Source: Holothuria scabra
Lineage: Eukaryota > Echinodermata > Holothuroidea > Aspidochirotida > Holothuriidae
Direction: 5' to 3'
DNA: 64,000 nt
Assembly: GCA_037179385.1 (NCBI GenBank)
Contig: CM074184.1
Span: forward strand, 10,186,001 to 10,250,000
This document shows, one piece after another, positions 56,171 through 64,000 of this stretch. The notes below the pieces were generated by a model that was not told the DNA's origin, made no database searches, and was given only the letters and a program-made list of their open reading frames with translations. The first letter of the stretch is position 1, and each line of letters starts with the position of its first letter. A program made the position numbers and the translations under genes.

Positions 56171-56470
56171 AGCAAGCAAGCCCTGTTGGGCACCAAGTGG
56201 GTTTTACTTGGGAAGCTTGAACTTAGTTGGGCTTGGGCTAAAGTTGGTATTGTCATCAATGTGGCCCCAAATGGGACCCAATATGGTATGCTGGCAGGGA
56301 AGTGTCCATACTTGTTCACCGGCAGCTCATAGCCTCAGCAATGTCATGACATAGACAGACCCAACCTTTGGTTTAGACTATGCCTAATAAAATATCATTA
56401 TTGAAGGCGTACCTTTGCCGAGAGTTTTTTGAATCATTATTTTATAATTTTTGTCGTCATGGAAACACTT

Positions 56471-58184
56471 GTTAGTTTTTCGGAAGTAAAGGGTGTTGCT
56501 CCGAGCCTTAGTTAATGACAAATTGGCCTGAACTGCCTTTAACTATGGCATGCAAGCCGCGTGGATACATTATTTAGGCTAGTGATTTGGTTGTAATATG
56601 TTGATTTTTCTCACCCTGTTACTGTGCTATAATATTTTGCTTTAGTTTTATATCACTTATGTGTATATTGCCAAGTGTTCGCCATTGTCAATGTTCATAC
56701 AACTCAATTGCAAATGTAGGCCCATAATCCTTTCAGCAAAACAGTGCAGCCATGTTATGATGTTTGTCAGGTTGTTATTTTAGAGTGTAGGCAGCTGTAC
56801 TTTACTACGTCAGTGAAACCAACAAAGTTAGCGGTATGAAGGGAAGGAATCAGATCGTATGTTAGCTCACTCACAATAATGATCTGTGATAATGGTCGTG
56901 ATTGGGTACAGTGCAGGGAAGGGTAGTTAGTTCCACGCCGTGTATTACCATGATCAATGGGAAAGTTTGGCATACTTATAACAGTAAGAAAAAATAGTCC
57001 AAAATAAACTTTAAGTTTCCTCATTTGCATTTGAAAATGTTTTCTGAAAAATTAAAATTCACATCCCCAACTCAAAAAGGGCCAAGCCTGGCAAGAACCC
57101 TCAATTTATTTGGCCGAACAATTGTTGGGCACCATCCCTGAATACCAGGTTGTGAGGCATATATGTTTTCAGTCATATCCAAAAATCGCTGCCAAAGTAA
57201 ACTCAATGAACTAGTTGTTCAACAGTATATTCATACTGTAACCTAATCAAGCGTGCTCCCAGCGGTAGAACTTGCTCCGGAAAATCGGTGTGGTGCTAGT
57301 GGGCGCATCTCTGGTGCTCGGGGCAGTGCTCTTATTTCTCGGGAATTCTCGATGTGGAGCCAGAAACGTAGTCAGTCGATAAACTTTATAGACGTTGCAC
57401 TACCAGCCTGCTGGGTGTGAGTTGGCTTGACGCTAGACGAGCAGCACGTGAGGGCAAGCTCAGCCATGTTCGGACTAATCGGTCTGTGTAAGTCGCAACA
57501 ATTTGATGTCATTAACACGTCCAGACACGCTTTTTCCGACGAGTGAAGAACTATTATGATTTTTTGAGAATTTCGAGTCTATGAGTGCATGTTTGTAGGC
57601 AAGCTTTCGGTTTGGCCCTTTTCGGGAGTCTTAATTGAGGTCTTATCGTTATGTCATTGTCCGATTGTAATACACCTGACCAAATGGTAATTCCCCCAGT
57701 CCCTTTATCTTTGTTAAACTGCTCACCAATATGTCTTGGTTGGAAAAATGTTGACAAGGTCCAAGCAAACGATTCACGACTGGGACAACTTATAGGCTAA
57801 ACCTAAATGTTTTCCACATAGAAAAAAACACTGTCTACATTGACGTTACGAGTCTTCACAGACTGACTGGCCTTTGCAATTGGTATCTGTCAGGCTCTCC
57901 TTGCGTATGTGGGACAATCGGAACAGAAGAACATATCTAGAAATGCTCTCCTGAGCAACGCATGAAGCGCCGGAGCAGAGGACTTCTGTCCTCCAAGTCC
58001 ATGCTTGCAGTATGACGGAGCAGAGAAGTAGATATTATGGTGTTGTTCATTCCATATGCTCATGTGCCCGAGTGTTCTTTGACGCTTGATCATCTGCTCC
58101 AAGCGAATGGATTATATTTAAGTCCATGAAGACTCGTGTTTCCCACATTAAATAACACACCTTTGTGAATGCAACACCTTAAGT
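56471..58184. other. Interior of 8.6-kb element, unassigned
   Basis: No recognised domain. A short start-like sequence, ATGTTCGGACTAATCGGTCT (57465), followed by GTAAGT could be a small first exon for the C2H2 ORF, but the splice acceptor side is not evident. Confidence 0.35.
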
Positions 58185-58631
58185 ATGTCTCACCTTTGTC
58201 ATATTTGTCGGGTGCCTTTTACAAGAAGCTTTAATCTTCGTCGGCATATAGAGCGTGTCCACAAGCACCCTCATGGGGACCTTGAGATGGACGGTGGGAA
58301 CTCTAAGAAAGGTATAGCGAAGCGACTATATGACTCTCCAGACGAGGTCTCATACAATGATATTTCAGAGAGTGACATAAGCAACAGTGTATCAGAGCAT
58401 CTGGAGGAAGACAGCATGACTGGCAGTAGCGAAGCTGACAACACTGATGTCTGCAGCGACACCGAGGGAGTTGGCAGCAGCGAGGAGGAGTCCGAAGAAG
58501 CTGGCACTGAGACCGAAAATGATGAAGAGGAAGACGATCGTCATGGAAATGTGTCTTGTCCGATCGACACTTGGGAAAATCTAGTCAAATTGCATAAGGC
58601 CATGGGAGTCATTTTAAATCGAGGACATTAG
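58185..58631 (+). CDS. C2H2 zinc-finger protein with long acidic tail (148 aa), cargo of the 8.6-kb element
   Basis: The only ORF inside the element that looks protein-like. Residues 5-26 form one C2H2 finger, CHICRVPFTRSFNLRRHIERVH (shown here as C-x2-C-x12-H-x4-H with F10, L17), followed by a basic patch, then a Ser/Glu/Asp-rich acidic region (~50-125, with EEESEEAGTETENDEEEDD), and a short hydrophobic C terminus DTWENLVKLHKAMGVIL. Suggests a nucleic-acid-binding protein with an acidic activation or nucleosome-contacting tail. GC content is higher than its surroundings. Start: first ATG, context AAGTATGTC; an upstream exon is possible. I do not recognise the family. Confidence 0.6.
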   Translation: MSHLCHICRVPFTRSFNLRRHIERVHKHPHGDLEMDGGNSKKGIAKRLYDSPDEVSYNDISESDISNSVSEHLEEDSMTGSSEADNTDVCSDTEGVGSSEEESEEAGTETENDEEEDDRHGNVSCPIDTWENLVKLHKAMGVILNRGH

Positions 58632-59960
58632 ATGTCGTACAACCATGTCGTACAACCAAGTATAAAGTATGACAACTCGAAACTCCTGGAGTTGAAGGTC
58701 ATCCGCTCTTACCCGAAACAGTCCTTTAGTGGCAGTCGACTTAGACTCGACAGTATCGCCTAGTGTACACAAAACGCGTACAGTGAGTCATGGCTACACA
58801 TTACCATGTGGTTACTGAAGTTGAACTGTATGTTGTAAAACATTTTTCTACTGACACCGTGTGCTGATACCATTAATTCAAGAATAGTGTTGGAAAACAT
58901 GAAGTAGTCATGTAACCTAAAACATTTCATTGTCTTTCATTCTTGACCACTACTTTTTTCTGTGAACTGTGATTTATAAACTCATGGCAATGTGAGAAAA
59001 CGAACAACTGTGATGCGTAAAGGGTTTGAATTGCTATAAATGGATGGGAAATGGGGAGGGGGTCAAGCTCTTCCTAGACCAGGTTACAAAGTGTTTAGGA
59101 CAGGGATAAAGTGTCATTTAAAGAAACGGACGGGATCTAAATTTTTGAGTTGACAAGCGATTAAATGCAAAATAGCCAGATACGTCCGTCCCATTCTGAC
59201 CTCATTATTCTCCACGGCTTTTTGGTTTTCATTATTGCTGTTATTGTTATGTTATGTGTAGTGGTCGAACGCTAAATAAACTCAACGATAACAGTGCTTT
59301 TCGGGTCATATGAATAGCGTAATACATTCATGGGGAGCTTTTTTCACGACTTAAGTTAGTTACCTATGGGTTCTCGAAAATCTTGGAAAATCGGAAATAA
59401 ACCACATTGTAAGGCGCAATGTGTACGTATTTTAAGAAAAGTGTGTTAATCACCATAACGAATGTCGATTCAGCATGCAACCTATATATATTACTGTACA
59501 AAGCGATTTCATGTCGTTGGCTTTATTTAGATGGGCGCTGTGTTCAAAATGTATTTGTTCCCTTCGTTTCCTTTAATACTTTTCACTTCAATGACCTGGA
59601 AGGAAAATTAGTTTTTAAAGTTGCGTTGCAAAAGATAACGGCAACTGATGCCGTTATCACAAAGTAGGAATTTTTGGCTTGTAATGCGATCTCCTCCTAG
59701 TAAGTCTAGTGTAGACCTATGGAAAGTATAGATATGCCAAGCATATGCCGAGCCATGTACTGTCGCAACCAGCGTTTTTAGCACCTTCATAATACTTTTA
59801 AGCGCATCAAGTCATTATTTTTATTGCTAAATAGCCTGCAGAATATAAACACCGCAACGCTCCTGGTGCATTTGAAGACATGCCTTACATTCTGATTACA
59901 TCATGGTAGTCTGATGCTTGCTCGTCAAACCTCTTTCAGATTTTTCATTCATTAATTAGC
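58632..59960. other. Interior of 8.6-kb element; one arm of a direct repeat
   Basis: 59200-59370 (TTATTCTCCACGGC, GTTATTGTTAT, TTTTCGGGT-ATA, CACGACT-AA-TAGTTACCTA) recurs at 60705-60890, bracketing the minisatellite. Otherwise unassigned. Confidence 0.6.
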
Positions 59961-59984
59961 ATTCCACCGTGCATGCCCTTCTTC

Positions 59985-60700
59985 TCCGAAAGCTGTTCCA
60001 ATGTTCATGATCATATGTTCCGGTTGTCTACCAGGCACGCTTCGACACGTGCTCTATGGCACTTCACCGTGTATGCTCCTCCCTACCCCGAAAACTCCTT
60101 TGGAATGATGCTCATACGGTATGCTCCGGTGGTCTGCCACGCGTGCTCCGACCCGTGCTCCAGGGTACTCCACCGCGTTTACTCTTCTGCTCCGAAAGCT
60201 GCTCCAGTGTTCATGTTCATATGCTCCGGTGGTCTACCATGCATGCTCCGATCCGTTCTCCGTGGTACTCTACCGCGTGTGCTCTTCTGCTCCGTATGCT
60301 CTTCTGCTCCGACAGCTTGTCTGGTATAACGCTCATATGCTCCGATGGTCTACCACGCGTACTACGACCCGTGCTCCACGGTACTCCACCGCGTTTACTC
60401 TTCTGCTCCGAAAGCTGCTCCAGTGTTCATGTTCATATGCTCCGGTGGTCTACCATAAATGCTCCGATCCGTTCTCCACGTTACTCCACCGATTATGTTC
60501 TTCTGCTCCGAAAGCTGCTCCAGTTTTCATGTCCGTATACTCCGGTGGTCTTCCACGCATGCTCCGACCCGTGCTTCGTGGTACTCCACCGCGTATGCTC
60601 TTCTGCTCCGTATGCTCTTCTGCTCCGAAAGCTTCTCTGGTATAACGCTCATATGCTCTGGTGGTCTACCACGCACGCTCCTACCCGTGTTCCATGTTCG
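59985..60700 (+). repeat. ~100-117-bp minisatellite
   Basis: Units containing CTCCGAAAGCTGCTCCAG, GTTCATGTTCATATGCTCCG, GTGGTCTACCA and CTCCGACCCGTGCTCC. Unit starts at 60191, 60407, 60507 and 60624, with some units carrying an extra 17-bp GTATGCTCTTCTGCTCC. Related units continue at 60940-61130. Stop codons are rare, giving long ORFs in all three plus frames, which argues against any of them being a gene. Confidence 0.93.
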
Positions 60701-61234
60701 CATCCTGACGCCATTATTCTCCACGGCATTATCTTCTTGTTTTTTATTAATGTTGTTATTGTTATTTACAGTAGTGGAACCTTAAATCCAGTCAGCGATT
60801 TGAGTTGGAGGCTGAGTGTTTTTCGGGTTATATAAAAAGTTTAAAAAACATAGGATGCCAGTTGCCTTTTCACGACTAAAAGTAGTTACCTACAGTTGAG
60901 TATGGGCTGTCATTTTTTTCATGAAACAATCACCGTGTATGCTCTTATTCTCAAAAGCTGCTCCAGTTTTCATGATAGTATGTTCCGGTGGTCTACGACG
61001 CATTCTCCGACCCGAAGTGCATGGCACTCTTTCGCGTATGCTCTCCTGCTCAAAAGGCCGCTTTAGTGGTCATGCTTATATGCTCCGATGCTTTACGACG
61101 CATGCTTCGACCCTTGCTCCACGTGCCCCCTGATCTGCCTGTGAATCAGCGCCCTGCTGCCTTCGTCGTGAACACGGATCCAAGCTGTCGTCCGGGAGAA
61201 CACTGAATAGCTATCTACCTACCAAAGCGTGGTC

Positions 61235-61760
61235 CCAAGGGATAACGTCTGTAGGCCCTACAACTGAATGTTCATGTACACATTGAAACAGCCCTTCTTC
61301 TTTTGTGCAGTGACATCGATTTTTATCTACGAGCAAATAAAAGTCTTCCACCAGACAGCCCTTTTGTGTGGTCTTTTCTTTTCTGTGTGTCTTGTATCGA
61401 TCGATCGGGGCTTGTGCCTTTATAAAATAAGTATACACCCAGAATAGTCAGACTGCCGCTTAGCCGGCACTATTGTAGAGGATGTTGTGACAAATGCACG
61501 GGTTCCGAAGCACGGGTTCGAGTCCTCCTTCTGCCAACTTTTGCCTACAGAATATTTTCTTAATGATATACACATCATAATCAAATGAACATAACCGTGA
61601 CCTTGACCGTAACCGTGAGCTTGACCTTATCATGACCCTGACCTGAAAGTCAATGCCACATGACCTAAGACCTTGACCTTGACCGTTGCCTAGCAACGAT
61701 GACGTCATCCTCATGCTGGCTTCTGATTGGTCACTCCCTATAAAGCTGTCTTTGACTACT
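61235..61760. repeat. Right terminal inverted repeat of the 8.6-kb element
   Basis: Inverse partner of 53135-53641. Outer 60 bp essentially identical. Contains repeated TGACCTTGACC words (61674-61682 TGACCTTGA), the RFX/CRE/CCAAT/TATA module and, around 61500-61535, a tRNA-like B-box GGTTCGAGTCC preceded by a duplicated GCACGGGTTC. Confidence 0.95.
61685..61745 (+). promoter_or_regulatory. RFX / CRE / CCAAT / TATA module in right TIR
   Basis: GTTGCCTAGCAAC (61685-61697, RFX X-box), TGACGTCA (61700-61707, CRE), CTGATTGG (61723-61730, NF-Y box), TATAAAG (61739-61745), reading outward. A start ~25-30 bp after the TATA would fall at or just beyond the element end. Confidence 0.6.
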
Positions 61761-61766
61761 ATTACA
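61761..61766 (+). repeat. Target-site duplication ATTACA, right copy
   Basis: Identical to 53129-53134, directly after the terminal ...GACTACT of the TIR. Confidence 0.93.
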
Positions 61767-63620
61767 TGATTTAATTTGTTTCTGTAATTACGGTACATCA
61801 AAATATTTGTTTCCGTAGGACATTTGAGTTTAGTTTTGAGAAGTCTGATTTTGTTTTTATTGACTTAACAATTCCAGAGGAGATCCAATGTTTCCTTTTA
61901 TTTTTGTGGTGCAATTTACGTTCATTCACAGGGAAGCACTTTTCGTATAAAACACTGAATGTACGAATGAATGAGTTATACGAAGAATTCGCGTCCTGAT
62001 CTTCAAAGACATGATCCCAACTTGTTCTTGAAAGTATAAGCAGAAATGAATCAATATTTTCCTGGGAGTAGTTACGTGTAAATACATAATCCTGTGTCTG
62101 TATGCACCAAGTAGAACTAATGTTTAAAAATACCGGGAAATGATGGGTCAAGTCGGTGAGCAAGATTCCCGATTCACTGTTCAACATAACATAACAGGTT
62201 GAAGGGCAAAGGAGGGCCAAGGCCCCATAAGATGCCCTGAAGTCCAAGCCCTAATCAAAAGTCAAACCACCAAAGCTTGACAACAGCCCCAAACAATCAG
62301 ATTCTACCACAGCCATGGAAAAACCTGTCAATGTTAACCTTAAAGCAGTGAACTGAGGGGGAGTTAACTACCCAATCTGGTAGACAATTCCACTCGTTGA
62401 CAACTCTATGGGAGAAACTAAACTTCCTAATGTCAAGCCTTGCAAAAGGCTTTTCCAGCTTTTTACAATGCCCACGAAACCGAGAATTACTTTGAACCCT
62501 TAAATAACTACAAGTCAAAAGGGGATTCCTTTCAGAAAGAAGTATGTAAACCTGGAGCATCCTTCTCAGCTCCAAGGTGGTAAGCCCAAGATGTTTAAGC
62601 CTAGAATGATAAGGCAAATTTCTTACTTTCCCTTTACCTCAGGAATGAGGCGAGTAGCTTTCCTCTGAACCTGCTCTAAAAGAAACTTGTCCTTTTCATA
62701 GAAGGGACTCCAAGCCTGAGCCGCATAGTCAAGATGGGGTCTTACCAACTGCTTATACAAATTAAGCACAATTTCCTTACTAAAATTGATGAAATTCCTC
62801 TTGATCAATCCAAGCACTCTATTAGCCTTTACAGCAGTGGCTGCACACTGCCTTGATGACTTTAAATCCCCAGTAATTACAACACCCAGATCTTTCTCAG
62901 AGGTGACATTACTTAAAACACGACCATTCATGTTATAATCATAGCTAAAACTTTTGGGACCAAAATGAAGGACCTTACACTTATCTGCATTAAAAGACAT
63001 TTGCCAGGTCTGAGACCAAGAAAATAACCTATTCAGATCTTTCTGCAGCAGTAAGGCATCATCCAAAATGCTAATCTTCCTATAAAGCTTAGTATCATCT
63101 GCAAACTTACTTATACGAGATGAAGTTGTTCTTGCTGCTTTGACCACCCAAACTCAACGTTTTGGTTATAATGTTGTCTATAAGAGAAATAGAGTTATTG
63201 CTTACACGAGTGGGTTTGGTGATGGTTGGTATGAAGTTATAAGAGGCAATATGGTTAATAAAAGAATCATTATCATCTAGGAGATTAATATTATAGTCAC
63301 CCATTATATAACAACCTTTGTTTTCGTCACTTATTGTATTTAAAACAGAGTCAAAATGCTCGTAAAACAACACTAAGTTTGCACTTGGTGGCCTGTAAAT
63401 GATCCCAACAATATTTTTTCTTCTTGTATAGGAATTACTTATTTCAACAAAAAGGCTTTCAAATGAATCATTAAAGATAGAAAGATCATCACGACTTTCA
63501 ATGCTAAAGTCGTTTCTCACAAATATACAGACTCCGCCACCCCTCCTTTCCTTACGATGATTTTCAAACAATGTGTAGTTGTCTAAATGTCTTTCAAATG
63601 GTGTTAATATTTGATTTTCA
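61767..63620 (-). mobile_element. LINE-A, 5' half (APE endonuclease), interrupted by LINE-B1
   Basis: Minus strand. The endonuclease N part at 63571-63150 has GGGVCIFVRN, VGIIYRPPSA, GDYNINLLDD and SLIDNIITKT. The C part at 62247-61798 has SGILLTDLTHHFPVFL (the H of the SDH-type active-site motif is kept; the preceding residues are changed) and the linker. LINE-B1 separates the two. A 1-nt frameshift lies near 61800. The 5' end is truncated near 63620. Confidence 0.9.
62186..63148 (-). mobile_element. LINE-B1, 5'-truncated CR1-type element inside LINE-A
   Basis: Starts just before motif C (SKFADDTKLYRKI) and continues through FNADKCKVLHFG, EKDLGVVI, LVRPHLDYAAQAWSPFYEKD and LIPEV (62623-63147). 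A frameshift leads into LKHLGLTTLELRRMLQVYIL and RVVNEWNCLPDWVVNSPSVH (62297-62617). The 3' UTR and CATAA repeats end at 62186. Sister of B2. Confidence 0.9.
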
Positions 63621-64000
63621 TCAGAGGTCTATGACAATAACTGACTTTTTCGCGGCGTCACAAAGACAGACAGCTTTCATAGGGTATTCCAATAGAAGTT
63701 GTACTTCGTTATGACGTTACAAAATAATTCGTACAAATTTCATTTTCGTAGTTCTGTGATACAAATTATTCATTTTACGCAGGTTGACAAATGTTGGATA
63801 TTTTCTTAAAAGGGATGGAAACACACAAAGTCTGATCGGATTCCGATCTGAATTTGTTGTAAGTGTAACTTCGGCGTGGTGAATTGCTTAGCTTTCATGT
63901 TGTGTGTTTGTGTGAGTTAGAACAAATACGTTGTCCTTTTTGAGATTTTAGATAGGCCTATTACGACTATGACAATTTCCCTACACTAAGCCCTCTCCTC
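63621..64000. other. Right edge of window, no feature recognised
   Basis: AT-rich sequence beyond the truncated end of LINE-A; no conserved ORF. Confidence 0.45.

Larger units (their letters stand above)
54520..56470 (+). repeat. Degenerate tandem triplication, ~720-770-bp unit
   Basis: The core words GCTGTAAGCGTCGGTTCTAC (54598, 55319 with one change, 56092 diverged), GAGGGTTCGATTCC, ATTGAAGGC-T--CTTTGCC and GTCGTCA-GG-AACA recur in order three times. The third copy is most diverged and has a different tail after the T-arm-like hairpin. Confidence 0.85.
53135..61760. mobile_element. 8626-bp long-TIR element inserted in LINE-A (Polinton/Maverick-like, non-autonomous)
   Basis: Bounded by inverted repeats of ~507 bp (53135-53641) and ~526 bp (61235-61760), roughly 95% alike by eye, starting AGTAGTCAAAGACAGC and ending with its inverse. 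There is a perfect 6-bp target duplication. The insertion splits one LINE into 5' (right) and 3' (left) halves on the same strand, so the boundaries are exact. The 6-bp duplication, AG terminus and long TIRs are Polinton traits; Dada elements also make 6-7-bp duplications. No polymerase B, integrase, protease or capsid gene was seen. Contents: a C2H2/acidic ORF (58185-58631), tRNA-like triplet (54.5-56.2 kb), minisatellite (60.0-60.7 kb) and much unassigned sequence. Confidence 0.9.

Noticed and set aside
57554..58102. Short minus-strand ORFs upstream of the C2H2 gene
   Set aside because: No motif, no conserved neighbours; treated as chance.
60056..60835. 259-aa ORF with Cys/Ser/Leu-rich repeats
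   Set aside because: It lies in a ~100-bp minisatellite that is open in all three plus frames; period and frame usage show no coding constraint.
61440..61560. Genuine tRNA gene in the TIR
   Set aside because: B-box is present, but T-stem pairing fails at two positions and no standard cloverleaf could be drawn.
53135..61760. Autonomous Polinton/Maverick
   Set aside because: No polymerase B, integrase, ATPase, protease or capsid-like ORF could be recognised in the interior.

Overview
Organism and overall character. This is AT-rich, intron-rich animal nuclear DNA, most likely from a marine invertebrate deuterostome. I favour an echinoderm because of the single ancestral-type PRPSAP gene, the AGGCCTA-rich filler around 27.3-27.5 kb, and the mix of CR1-like and Tx1/L1-like LINEs, hAT-like elements and satellite-carrying elements. 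The species cannot be fixed from this window. Only one host gene is clearly present.

Left half (1-30.5 kb). A complete gene for phosphoribosyl pyrophosphate synthetase-associated protein (PRPSAP) lies on the minus strand. It has nine coding exons between 30471 (ATG) and 4027 (stop) and encodes 359 residues; all splice phases close. Its 26.4 kb are almost all intron. Introns 4 and 2 carry large arrays of a 145-bp satellite (10.35-15.75 kb and 18.4-20.6 kb). These are bounded by CA microsatellites and a conserved hairpin end, an arrangement resembling Helentron/HINE (Pearl-like) elements. Most units contain four nuclear-receptor half-sites in one orientation (DR1, then two 4-bp spacings). Intron 1 holds a 1258-bp element with ~100-bp inverted termini and a perfect 9-bp target duplication, a 2.7-kb CAGGG-ended element, a second copy of part of it with a nested MITE, and LINE scraps.

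Middle (30.5-50.9 kb). About 0.9 kb upstream of the PRPSAP start is an uninterrupted (TTC)191 tract (573 bp) that is the 3' tail of a minus-strand LINE (LINE-C). A CR1-type LINE (B2, itself split by a MITE) abuts it. Further on are a Tx1/L1-like LINE fragment, a 906-bp fold-back palindrome, another CR1-like fragment, two hAT elements with recognisable 8-bp target duplications, and a TA-flanked element.

Right end (50.9-64 kb). A LINE (LINE-A) has been split by an 8626-bp element (53135-61760). That element has ~0.5-kb terminal inverted repeats starting AG, a perfect 6-bp target duplication (ATTACA), a short C2H2/acidic protein gene, a triplicated tRNA-like module and a minisatellite. Its TIRs carry an RFX-CRE-CCAAT-TATA module spaced as in MHC class II promoters. 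The TSD and termini point to a Polinton/Maverick-type non-autonomous element, but no Polinton core gene is visible. It is the best candidate for something undescribed in this window.

How parts relate. Nesting gives relative ages: LINE-A is older than both the 8.6-kb element and the CR1 copy B1 inside its endonuclease region; LINE-B2 is older than the MITE at 34.4 kb; the 24.3-kb repeat is older than the MITE with the ATGGCGGAC exon-like start.
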